Shown here piece after piece: positions 51,001-63,000 of a DNA stretch of 64,000 nt. Within the stretch, counting starts at the first letter, position 1; every line of letters begins with the position of its first letter. Under the pieces are notes generated by a model. That model was given only the letters and a program-made list of their open reading frames with translations, did no database searches and was not told the DNA's origin. Origin of the DNA: Sanderia malayensis (Eukaryota > Cnidaria > Scyphozoa > Semaeostomeae > Pelagiidae); contig RQOL01000374.1 of assembly GCA_013076295.1 (NCBI GenBank), positions 4,454,743 through 4,518,742 on the forward strand, read 5' to 3'. Position numbers and translations under genes: made by a program.

Positions 51001-54000
51001 CTTGCAGAATGAAACTAGAAGTGCTTTGGAGGTTTTTTACTTATGCTAAATGATGCTATAACTTTGTTTCTTATATAGGCAATGATGTATCTTATAATGA
51101 AAGCAACTGGCCTGAATCGACTTTCTGCAGAGCGGGCTGCAAGAAGATTCCTTGCACCCAACTTCCCTGATCATGATGTTTGGCTCCATAATCCGGCATA
51201 TAAATAATATGTCATTTGTTTTGTTGTGGACAAGCTCATGCAACACCAAAATTGCTTATTCCTAATCACAATATTGCAATCTAATACTAGTAAATTATAT
51301 TTTGTACTCAGTTTTTATAAGTATTTCTTAACTATTGGATGGTTTTGTAATGCTTTCTCTTTCTTTACATTTAATTGATATTATTTTATTGTAAGCGGCT
51401 TATATCAACCGACGTTATGCAACAGGCACCACATAATATCTTGTATAAAAATCTGCTTTTGTAATTGTGTCTGTATGAATTGTTTTAATTTGCACTTATC
51501 CATAAACATAGAGCTGTTCTGGGGGATATCCGTTGCTTGTATTAGTTGTCTATTCTTTGAAGCACAAGCTCTTGCAACTTTTTCAATGCTAGTAAAAATT
51601 CCAGCGCACAATTGCAGGAACACGTTTGTTCTTTTGTTTACTATTGATAGCATTGAAAAATGTCCCCTAAGCTTTTTTACATATAAATGCAATTCAACTT
51701 CTATTCCTCTCAGCAATTTATCAAATGAGTTGGCATTACAGTTTTGTGGCTTTCGATATGTTAGCAGGTGGTGGAAATTAGCGATGGAACAGCCTTTTTA
51801 AAGCAGATGTTGTAATATTCTTGTAACATGTCGTTTTTGCAAGTTAGGTAGCATACTATTTCATTGTCGTGATTTCACTTTTTAATAAAAAACTATTCTT
51901 GTTTCTCGCCCCAAAACATTAGGACATAAACATAACAATTCAGAAAACATTCGCAGGGTTAATTCGGTATTTTGTCATCGGTTCACTCATGCATTTCAGA
52001 TTATGTTCCTTGTGCCTTTGTTTTTGCCATTGTACTTTTCACGGTTTCTGACTTCTTTTGTTATTGGTTTATTTGTAATTAACTCTATTTAATTTGTTCA
52101 TTAGTGTTCTTTTCATAAATTTAATGAAGAACAACAATTATGTAAGCCAAATGAACAAGAAATGGAAATTAGAATGTAAAGAAATAAAGTTAGCCGGAGA
52201 ATATAGATTAGAATTTGTCGAAAACATACCATAAACCCTCAGGAGTTATTACAAATTACAAAATCAAAAGCTTACCTGGATTTCAAATTTGAATTAATTT
52301 ATCTATATATAAATGTCATAGTATACAGTGCACTTAATTAATAAAATACTCTCACTACAGATCTTTGGGAGTGTATTTACACTTTCGTCATTGAGAGAAC
52401 GGGGGGTGTCGAAAAGTTTCCCGACAATTTAATGAATCCTATTTTCAATGAAAAACATAGAACAGTAAATAATTGTATTCTTCTCAGATTAAAGTTAAAT
52501 TTTTATAATACATAGCAGTTTCTGTGTGATTTTTCCCGAACAGTTATCCGAGTTTTGCCCGATTTTTCTCACTTTTGGCACAGTGTTGCGAACCTCACAC
52601 CAGTAAATATGATGCCCTTGCCCAACCTCGATGTATTAATACAGTGTTTTAGTTGGACATCTTCGAAAAGCCTCTTCCCGAGATAAAGGCAATCATTTGC
52701 AATAAGCGCCCTCTGCTTGAATAAACGCCCCCTAAGCATACTGGGCTGGTCGTTTAATTTGTTGGCCTCCGCAAATGCCAACTCGAAGGGAGAATATTTC
52801 TTTTTATTCTTCGAAAATTCTGCAGATAGAACAGCGGGAGCCCTCAAATCGTCCGTAAAGTCCAGCTTCGGGAAAGCAATCACAGCTGAAACAAATTTTT
52901 CTTCTTTGTTTTTCATACAATAATCTCTGAGACGAGAGACTTCAATAGCAATATGACCAACCAGGGACCCCTATCAGAACTGGAACAAACTGGAAATACG
53001 TTTTCTCCCTAACATGTTGTGAGCAAAATTGAACGAGCGCCCCTTGCTGAATTACCGCCCCTTTTATAATGTTATTCTTTAAATGAGCGCCGGGACGATA
53101 ATTTTGTCATTTACGGTAATATCTATGTTTATACTAGCTTTGCAGAAATCATTTACATTGAAAATATTTGAAAGAATAGTTGTCCAGTTGTCTGCTATTT
53201 AGTTGTTTGTCCATTAGTGGGTCCCACTGAAAAAAAATTTTCAACTTTCTATGCACATACCGTAAGCCCTAGAATACACTCCCTTGGGGGTTTATTTGCA
53301 AACATCAATTTTAAGCGATATCTATTCCCCGTGGTGAAGAGAAAATTTCTTTTTTACTTCGGAAAACCTCTGTTTCAGAATACAATGACATATAATGAAT
53401 GAAATGAGTTTTTTAACCGGTTTCAAGTGGTCAAATAAGTCAATCAGTAATCAAGGTTCAAATTTTAAGATATTATGAAACGCAAATAACTAAAATGCAA
53501 AATAATTGGCCTGGCATGGCAGCAGATTTCGGACATGTATCGATGTCCAAAATGAGGTAATGGTATGTAAATGAGGTTATAAGTTAGGAAAGGTTAATCG
53601 ATTGCAACATTGCAAATACAATAACCAATGTCAAAAAACATTATTCAATTAAGAATAAAAAAGAGGTTATGCAAACAAAACCAAAGAACATAAATAAAAG
53701 ATTATTTGTCCATTGCTTTTTCTTTTTCCAACGCCTTCCTTTTCAGCATATCCACATTTCTAAACCATAAAAAAAATTTACAGTGCATCATGAACTTTTC
53801 TGGTCCCATATACGATAGTTGTGACCTTAACCTTTTTAGTGTCGAATTTTGTTGCTCGTTCACTTGACTGTTCAACTTCTCATATAAAGGGTAATTTGAC
53901 ATGTTGTAGGCAGGACAACAACTTGCAAAAAACCGAGAACAATTGTCACCGGCAAAATAGATCAAACTGTTAGACAATCAAACAAACTGATCAAAATAAC

Positions 54001-57000
54001 TCTTAGAAAACAAGGTCAGCAAAACTTCATATAGGTTCAAAACAAATAAACTGCCATCCTATACACCAATACCATTGGCAGAATTGTGAAACTAAGCGAT
54101 TATGATAATGTAGCCTAAAATGTTATTACCAGTGTGATTCTTCCAATGAAAACGATCAACAAGGAATTTTCTGTTCTTGAAAAAATTTGGATCTCTATTT
54201 AAACAGTATGCATGTAGATTGCAACCATTATCATATATGATCGTGGAGGAAGCTGCAAAAGCATAAAAGTAATGAGATAACAAGCAACACTTTCAGTTAC
54301 GCTTAGTGCTTCCAAATAAAAATAGGCATATAATAATACACAGATTCTTAACAATTCCACTGCAGATTCCTTTAATACTTTTGAGACGTCAAAAGATATG
54401 CTAGACAATAACACTTTCGTAAACATATCCTTACCCTGTTTGAATCTTGTTCTAAAAGTTGTAAATGGAACATTTGATGACTCGGACGTTTCCATAACTC
54501 TAAAGCCGTAATTTATACCTGAAATGATACAATTCATATCATTATAATTGTGTTAGCTATGTATGAAATTAAGAAATCACCACCACAATTACCTAACCTT
54601 ATGTTATATAAACAATGCACAGTTCTTATGAAGCGGTGTCACTCACATACACCATGAGGACAATAAATAGTAAAAATCCCAGAAGTTAATGAAGGATGAC
54701 CATGACTCTTCTTTACACAGGGATCTTATTCATTGCAATTTCAAGTGCTCTGATCCATTGCAAAACCACCACGTTCACGTTGTTTCGGAAAAGTTGGGAA
54801 AAAAGCAAGTGGATCTGCATGAATTCGAACTGGCGGTCCATTGATTGTGCTTTTATCTTTAAATGGCAAGCAAGCAATTTCATAAAGCCATTCGAATAGT
54901 TTCACCAGGGCCTCCGGAATTTGACTTTCGGGTATTATGCTTATGACTCCATAAACCAATGGAACATGCTGTTGAAGATTAAACAGTGCTACTGCAGATG
55001 ACTTAAATGAATCTTCTGAGAGCTGCCCAATGAGTTCTTTACAGACTTCAGTGACTGGGTTATAAGCGCATACTGGACTGCCACTACTTATTGATTCGGC
55101 TAAATCAGTCAAGGCAAGGGAGTAACAATTCATCTTTATCCATATAAATGAAGCAAATACTTTTGGACAATGTTCTTCCAAAAGCCTCATCAGCCTCTCC
55201 TCATCAGAAAATTCTACAATCGGTTTCCTTTTTTGAACATGAACTGCCGATTTGCGAAATAATTTCCAAGTATCGGAGTGCTGAATAGCTAGCCGACTGT
55301 TGTAATCACTACAAGAAGTTAGGAAACAACAATTAAATAAAATTATACATGGCACAATTTAAAAAACTGGGCAACAGGCAGCGTTCAATTCTAGATCTAA
55401 CAAAACATGACAAATAAATAATGACTTTTAAGCCTTAAAGATGATAAACGATTAAGACACTTACGATTTCCGAGGAATAATCTGATCTTTTTCGTTAGAT
55501 TCTGAAATTTCAGACAGTAGTTGCTTTCTAAATCCGAGGCTTGTTCCGTCGCAAACAAGAATGTCTGGAGTCAAACCACACTCAGGACAAGAAACAGACA
55601 AATTATATTGTATATCGAAAAGGTCAAGAAACGCGTACCAGCTGGCTCTCCAGTCATGGTAGCTGCAAAGGCTATTGAATTTTTTGTTACCATAATCTTG
55701 TTGCTGGTGCTTCCAAGAAGAATAGTAACTGATTAGGGTCGAGCTGTAAGAGAAAACAGTGTCACTAATAATTTGCGTTACATTCAAAAATAGACAAACA
55801 AATCGATGCACTAACATAGGAAAAACAAGAACGCTTACCTGCTTCCATACAAAAAGTGATACATGTAATCTCTCAATACATCATATCCAATCAAAAACTT
55901 TCCCATGTTTAAAATACCATCACTGCTACCATCATACGATTTCCACGTACCATACTTTGCACATCTTTTTCCGAAAACTGTCAATTCAAGTAAAAATGAT
56001 ATTAACAAAAGTTTATGAAAAAATGATATTCACAAAAAATGCATGTTCTTAATTGAAGTATATATTGGAAGAAAGCAAGAAATGTAACCTTCACAGTTAT
56101 ATTGGGTTGTCGTCGTCAGTAAAACAAGAACAGTGCCTACTTCATCAGTTGATGAAAGTAACATTTCACATTCACTGCAGTTTATATCTCCATCCTTTAA
56201 AATGTAAAACCCACCCAAATTTTGTTGGAAACAAGAGTAACCCATGGCAATCTTCTTTGCGACACCTTCTGGTAGCTCGAATGGTATTGGAAGAAACGAA
56301 ATTGGCTTCAATAGAGAAAATGACCTTGCCTGCCAAGGTTCTTCACTTGCTAAGACTAAATCATAAGCAATATTTCGAATGTCAGGTGATCCAGATTGTG
56401 TTGCATGCCTCAGATGAATTACATGGCAACGCATTGATGCCCCATATTTACAAGTCGTGCACTTTAATTTTCCCATATCCATTCCCACAAAACCAACACT
56501 TCCTTCAGTATATACAATAACTTTTGAATCATCATGGGGAATAGCAAAGACACTTTTTCTATCCTGAAACAAATAACAAACAATATATTACTTTATTTTA
56601 TGAGAAAAAAATTTCAATTGGAAAATGTTTGTATCACTACTCATCGTCACTAAAAAGCAGACAAGAACAATCCAAGAACAAGCACAATAACTATGAATAA
56701 ATAACAATGCTCCCAAGATGCAAAATACCAATGAATCATCACAGCATCCAATTTTTGCCAAATCTAGATGAAAAAGATATATGACTTAAATGTAGAAATT
56801 ATACAGAGTGATGAAATAAATACATTTCATATATTTGATATAGATACCTGAAGATGGGAATATCTTATGTTCTTCATCAAAATCTTTCATAACTTTTTTA
56901 AGAACTTTACAATGTTGACATTGTTTTTGGATGCTTTCGAGCTCTATGATAAAAGTTGATTATTTAAAGTATTTATAGTTTTCGAAATATCAAAAGGATT

Positions 57001-60000
57001 ATGATTATGGAGTTACTTCAGGTAGTATTCAAATTGAGCAACAGACCGCATTGCTCTTCATATCATAATAGAAACCTGTTGTTGATTACTGTTGTGTAAT
57101 ACTTCAAAATAGTTTACCATTTAAAGAACTTGAAAGGTCATTTGGGAGATTCTTGATGAATGTCATCTGACTTGAATAGCAGTTGCAATAATAAAGCCAC
57201 ATAAAATCTTTAGTATTCTCTGACATAAACATGTGGACAGATCTTCTTTGAACAACAAAATAATTTGAAGTCTAAAAAAGTTAGCCTTTAGATTAGATGA
57301 AAATGTAGTAAACAACTTTCAAAAAACATGTAGCAAGGTGAAATAAGGTGAAATTCCATTTGCATGACAAATCTAGCATAGAAAAGTGCATAAAAATTTT
57401 GAATTTAGAGCCACTTACTGATAAAGTGTGAAGGTCTCTCTGAAAGCCTGGAACAACCACCATAGTATAAAACTTGTTAATTGGTACTACTGCTCCAAGT
57501 CGACAAAGCTCCATGCAATACAAATTAATATTACGTTCCTCTGGAGATTCATCATTTGTAGAAGTAATCTAGAAAATAGGAATTGCATAACCCCATACAG
57601 GTAAACTACCTACAACTTTCTACGTGTAATTGCAATGTTTAATTCTTTAGAGCGTTTTATTTTTCTGGCATTAATTCTTAGCAAAAAAACCTTGATCCAA
57701 AAATGGCTTGTGCACTAGTTGCACATAACTGTACATCAATTTTTCCCCACCAGATACAAGGATTAGATACTTAAACTGAACATAGTATACATAGAAGAAC
57801 AAGGCAATTGTCACTTGTACAAGTTACGTTACTAACTAAATATGGAGAAAAATTGAAAAAAAAGAACTATTTCATACCACATCAAACCAATGGCTATCAC
57901 CACTGTCATCACTGCCACAGGCATCTTCCAATTGTTGATCATCGTCAGAGATCCCTGGAGTAGCTAGATTTGATGGACCTGGTAATGGCTCAGATGACTG
58001 TTTTAAGGCAATACTTTTAGACTTATTTAGCTTCATGGCATCATCATCACAGGAGCCCATAGGTAACTGCCTAACCTTTTCAACAACCTTGGGCCAACAG
58101 GACTTTGAAGGTGCTACATAACAATTAAGGGAGCTGCTCAACTCACCAACAAACTTAATAGCATTTTCAGCTGCAACTAATGGGGGTCCTACAGCACAAC
58201 GGAATTTCATTTTCGGACCCATTTTAGAGGTTGAGGGCTTCAAAGCTGAATGTTTCCTGTTTGCTTTAGATTTTGCTTTCAATCATCCTTTACCAACTTC
58301 ATAAAATTCAATCTTCGTTTCTTTTTTTTGTTCCATGCTGTTGGACAACAGTAGTCGTCTAGTAGGTAGTATATATGAACAATATAAATAACCCAATATT
58401 AATCAAAATATGTCAATAGCATTCTCCTCAAAGAAGATTAGTCTTAATGCTTTCGAATTAAATTATATGAAAACAGTTAACAAGTCAAAACTATTAACAT
58501 TAAATAATAGACATTATAAATTAGATAATATATGCATTAATTAACTATTGTAAAAAATGAAACTTATAATATACAAAACAAAAAAGAACGAAACGCATAA
58601 AGACAGAAATGTATAAAACTAAGAAGTTTTTCAGCTCTACCTACATTAAACAAATGCAAAGCAGCTCAAATATAACTATATATCAACATCATAACTACAA
58701 CTGATTAAAAGTGGCCTAATCCCACTATCCACTATAAAACTATTTAGACCAGGCGGATGGATGGTCACTCGAGGGCGAAATTTATGAGACCAAGTGCATT
58801 TGGTCAATTGGAGGGTGTTGATTTCGAAAATCGATGTTATACGGGGATTTTGGGGGGCCATCAGCCTCGTTTTTGTGTTTAAAGTCTCGTTTTCATGTAC
58901 ATGAACCAAACCAACAAGAAAATAGTTTTAAGCAGAGATAACAAACATCTAAAGGTAGATTAAGCATCTTTGATAGACGTAAATGTTGAAAATTGAATTT
59001 AGAACTGTTAAGGTGGGCAACAGCCTTGTTTTTATGATGACGAAATTTCGTAATTGTACAATTTCTGTCTTTCGAGAGGCATCCAAAGAGGTCAAAGCGC
59101 TTAAAAACCTACAGTTGTTACGGTTGTCCTCTATAGGGGTTATGCAGCGCTATTAACTGATTAATACGAATAATACTAATACTACTAATACTAATACTAA
59201 TACTAATATTAATACTAATACTAATACACTTGATTAATACTGATTAATACTGATTATTGCTAACTGCTCAATAACACTAACAGAAATGACCGGATCATCC
59301 AAACTGAGTCAGAACGTTCCACAGTTCTTCAAAATCGTTTTCACTGTCACTGCACTCGACACTCAGCTTCCAGCTCTTCGGTGACTTCAACTTGGTTCAG
59401 CAAAAGCTCCGAGATATCTTCTGGGTAGCAAGTATCACTCCAACGAACCGATCCTGCTTCATTCCAATCATGATCTACTGGGGCGTCCAACTGAAGCATC
59501 AAACCATTAGCTTGCCTGAAAATCATAGCGACATAGTTTGCACGCAGAATGTGAAGCCTGAGGTTTCCTTTACATGGCGGCAGGAGACTGAGATCTATGA
59601 TCTTCTTTTCTCTTTCGAATTTCTGCACAAATAGCTTGTGTCGCAGCAGATTCACGGACGATATTCTCTTGTTTCCATATAGCACACAGACAAACTTCTC
59701 TAAACCGTTGGCGAGATTGTCTGACACCTGAGAGGAGCTTTCCAACACAGTTAAGAGGGGTGTAAGTGAGAGGTACGTATTGACGAGTCCAAACATGAAA
59801 GTGCCTTATGATTTCAACAACTTTCTCTGCAACGGGGAAAACAAAGAAATGCTGTTTAATCTTCTTCAGGTTGCAATAATTGATGATCGTAGCAAACTAT
59901 TTAGCCGGACTGTTATAATTTCAAACAAATCTCAGTGTACAAAGGTTACAGCGGGTCATGTGGAAGTGCTCGAAAACTGGGCAAGTGACCACGAAGAAGC

Positions 60001-63000
60001 AGACACAAAGTTAGTGGCGTTGGTTGAAGCTGCAAACCTTTCCCCCGATTATTCTGTCATGGTTCGATCTCCCTCTGGCGACGTTGACATTCTACCATTG
60101 TTCTTATCACATAAATTTGATGGAACGAGGATTCTCGTGGATAATGGTGTTGGAAAACAAAGAAAAATAATCGACATGATATCGTCAACCCTTGAGACCG
60201 AAAAAAAGCACTACTTGGCCTTCAGGCTTTTTCTGGCAATGACTATGTATCCAGCTTTTTCAAGAAGGGGGAGCAAGCATTTACCAACAAGAAAAGAGTT
60301 TTAAGCAGAGATAACAAACATCTAAAGGTAGATTAAGCATCTTTGATAGACGTAAATGTTGAAAATTGAATTTAGAACTGTTAAGGTGGGCAACAGCCTT
60401 GTTTTTATGATGACGAAATTTCGTAATTGTACAATTTCTGTCTTTCGAGAGGCATCCAAAGAGGTCAAAGCGCTTAAAAACCTACAGTTGTTACGGTTGT
60501 CCTCTATAGGGGTTATGCAGCGCTATTAACTGATTAATACGAATAATACTAATACTACTAATACTAATACTAATACTAATATTAATACTAATACTAATAC
60601 TAATACTAATACACTTGATTAATAATGATTAATACTGATTATTGCTAACTGCTCAATAACACTAACAGAAATGACCGGATCATCCAAACTGAGTCAGAGC
60701 GTTCCACAGTTCTTCAAAATCGTTTTCACTGTCACTGCACTCGACACTCAGCTTCCAGCTCTTCGGTGACTTCAACTTGGTTCAGCAAAAGCTCCGAGAT
60801 ATCTTCTGGGTAGCAAGTATCACTCCAACGAACCGATCCTGCTTCATTCCAATCATGATCTACTGGGGCGTCCAACTGAAGCATCAAACCATTAGCTTGC
60901 CTGAAAATCATAGCGACATAGTTTGCACGCAGAATGTGAAGCCTGAGGTTTTCTTTACATGGCGGCAGGAGACTGAGATCTATGATCTTCTTTTCTCTTT
61001 TGAATTTCTGCACAAATAGCTTGTGTCGCAGCAGATTCACGGACGATATTCTCTTGTTTCCATATAGCACACAGACAAACTTCTCTAAACCGTTGGCGAG
61101 ATTGTCTGACACCTGAGAGGAGCTTTCCAACACAGTTAAGAGGGGTGTAAGTGAGAGGTACGTATTGACGAGTCCAAACATGAAAGTGCCTTATGATTTC
61201 AACAACTTTCTCTGCAACGGGGAAAACAAAGAAATGCTGTTTAATCTTCTTCAGGTTGCAATAATTGATGATCGTAGCAAACTATTTAGCCGGACTGTTA
61301 TAATTTCAAACAAATCTCAGTGTACAAAGGTTACAGCGGGTCATGTGGAAGTGCTCGAAAACTGGGCAAGTGACCACGAAGAAGCAGACACAAAGTTAGT
61401 GGCGTTGGTTGAAGCTGCAAACCTTTCCCCCGATTATTCTGTCATGGTTCGATCTCCCTCTGGCGACGTTGACATTCTACCATTGTTCTTATCACATAAA
61501 TTTGATGGAACGAGGATTCTCGTGGATAATGGTGTTGGAAAACAAAGAAAAATAATCGACATGATATCGTCAACCCTTGAGACCAAAAAAAAGCACTACT
61601 TGGCCTTCAGGCTTTTTCTGGCAATGACTATGTATCCAGCTTTTTCAAGAAGGGGGAGCAAGCATTTTGGAAGGCAATGTCACTAGAAGCAGAGTTCATC
61701 AGGTCTTTTTCTATGTTGGGAAGCTCCTCTCAGGTGTCAGACGATCTCGCCAACGGTTTAGAGAAGTTTGTCTGTGTGCTATATGGAAACAAGAGAATAT
61801 CGTCCGTGAATCTGCTGCGACACAAGCTATTTGTGCAGAAATTCGAAAGAGAAAAGAAGATCACAGATCTCAGTCTCCTGCCGCCATGTAAAGAAAACCT
61901 CAGGCTTCATATTCTGCATGCAAACTATGTCGCTATGATTTTCAGGCAAACTAATGGTTTGATGCTTCAGTTGGACGCCCCAGTAGATCATGGTTGGAAT
62001 GAAGCAGGATCGGTTCGTTGGAGTGATACCTGCTACCCAGAAGATATCTCGGAGCTTTTGCTGAACCAAGTTGAAGTCACCGAAGAGCTGGAAGCTGAGA
62101 GTGTCAAATGCAGTGACAGTGAAGACGATTTTGAAGAACTGTGGAACGTTCTGACTCAGTTTGGATGATCCGGTCATTTCTATTAGTGTTATTGAGCAGT
62201 TAGCAATAATCAGTATTAATCAGTATTAATCAAGAGTATTAGTATTAGTATTAGTATTAGTAGTATTAGTATTATTCGTATTATTCGTATTAATCAGTTA
62301 ATAGCGCTGCATAGCCCCTATAGAGGACAACCGTAACAACTGTAGGTTTTTAAGCGCTTTTGCCTGTTTGGATGCCCCTCGAAAGATAGAAAATGTACCA
62401 TTACGCAATTTTGCCATCATGAAAACGAGGCTGTTGCCCACCTTAACAGTTCTAAATTCAATTTTCAACATTTACGTCCATCAAAGATGCTTAATCTACT
62501 TTTAGATGTTTGTTATCTCCGCTTAAAACTATTTTCTCGTTGGTTTGGTTCATGTACATGAAAACGAGACTTTAAACACGAAAACGAGGCTGATGGCCCC
62601 CCAAAATCCCTGTATAACATCGATTTTCGAAACCAGCACCCTCGAATTGACCAAATGCACTTGGTCTCATAAATTTCGCCCTCGAGTGACCATTCCCCTA
62701 TTCTCCGCCTGGTCTAATTCAGTACAAAAATACCAGCTACCAACTACACTAAATATACATTAAACAACTAATAATGTGATATAAGAAATGCTTGTGAGTG
62801 TATGTGACACAATTACTTGAATAATTAGCCAAAAGAAGAATCTATATGAACAGCTGCGTCCGCGATTAACTAACTTTTCAACCGTGCTCCTTCGCAGAAA
62901 CTGCCTAAAAACATGCTCGCAATCATGCATGGTCCGGTATTGATAAAACCAATGAGGAAAAGCCATGGTCCAAGACGAGATTTCCACCTACATCATACCT

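Larger units (their letters stand above)
58744..62717. mobile_element. Foldback element with 1-kb inverted arms
   Basis: Arms 58744-59749 and about 61712-62717 are inverted copies at roughly 95% identity, both with TTAGACCAGGCGGA at the outer edge. The centre is expanded by a tandem duplication. Each arm carries the C-terminal part of one gene, a TAATAC hexamer array, and TTCGAAATC-containing flanks. A TA on each side is compatible with, but does not prove, a 2-bp TSD. It lies between the KDZ transposase gene and the right terminal repeat. Confidence 0.7.
43506..63000. mobile_element. 19.5-kb KDZ-type DNA transposon
   Basis: Terminal inverted repeats of about 185 bp and a perfect 8-bp TSD (GAATGCAG at 43498-43505 and 63001-63008) delimit the element. 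Removing it and one GAATGCAG restores an uninterrupted 89-bp repeat unit, an in-sequence proof of insertion. It carries a nine-exon plus-strand gene of unknown function (43809-51207) and a KDZ (Dileera/HMGXB3-like) transposase on the minus strand (58279-53702), with 3' ends facing each other about 2.5 kb apart. Secondary insertions are a LINE and a foldback element. An 8-bp TSD fits KDZ/Zisupton-type and also hAT elements. The transposase favours KDZ. The transposase has two stops, so movement would need a helper in trans. Confidence 0.8.

Noticed and set aside
53217..53402. Possible small gene between the two KDZ-transposon genes
   Set aside because: AT-rich, without splice or domain evidence, and overlapping MITE-like sequence.
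58676..58909. Matching small proteins starting [15 protein letters not shown] at both ends of the foldback element
   Set aside because: Explained by the inverted arms. No independent evidence for coding.
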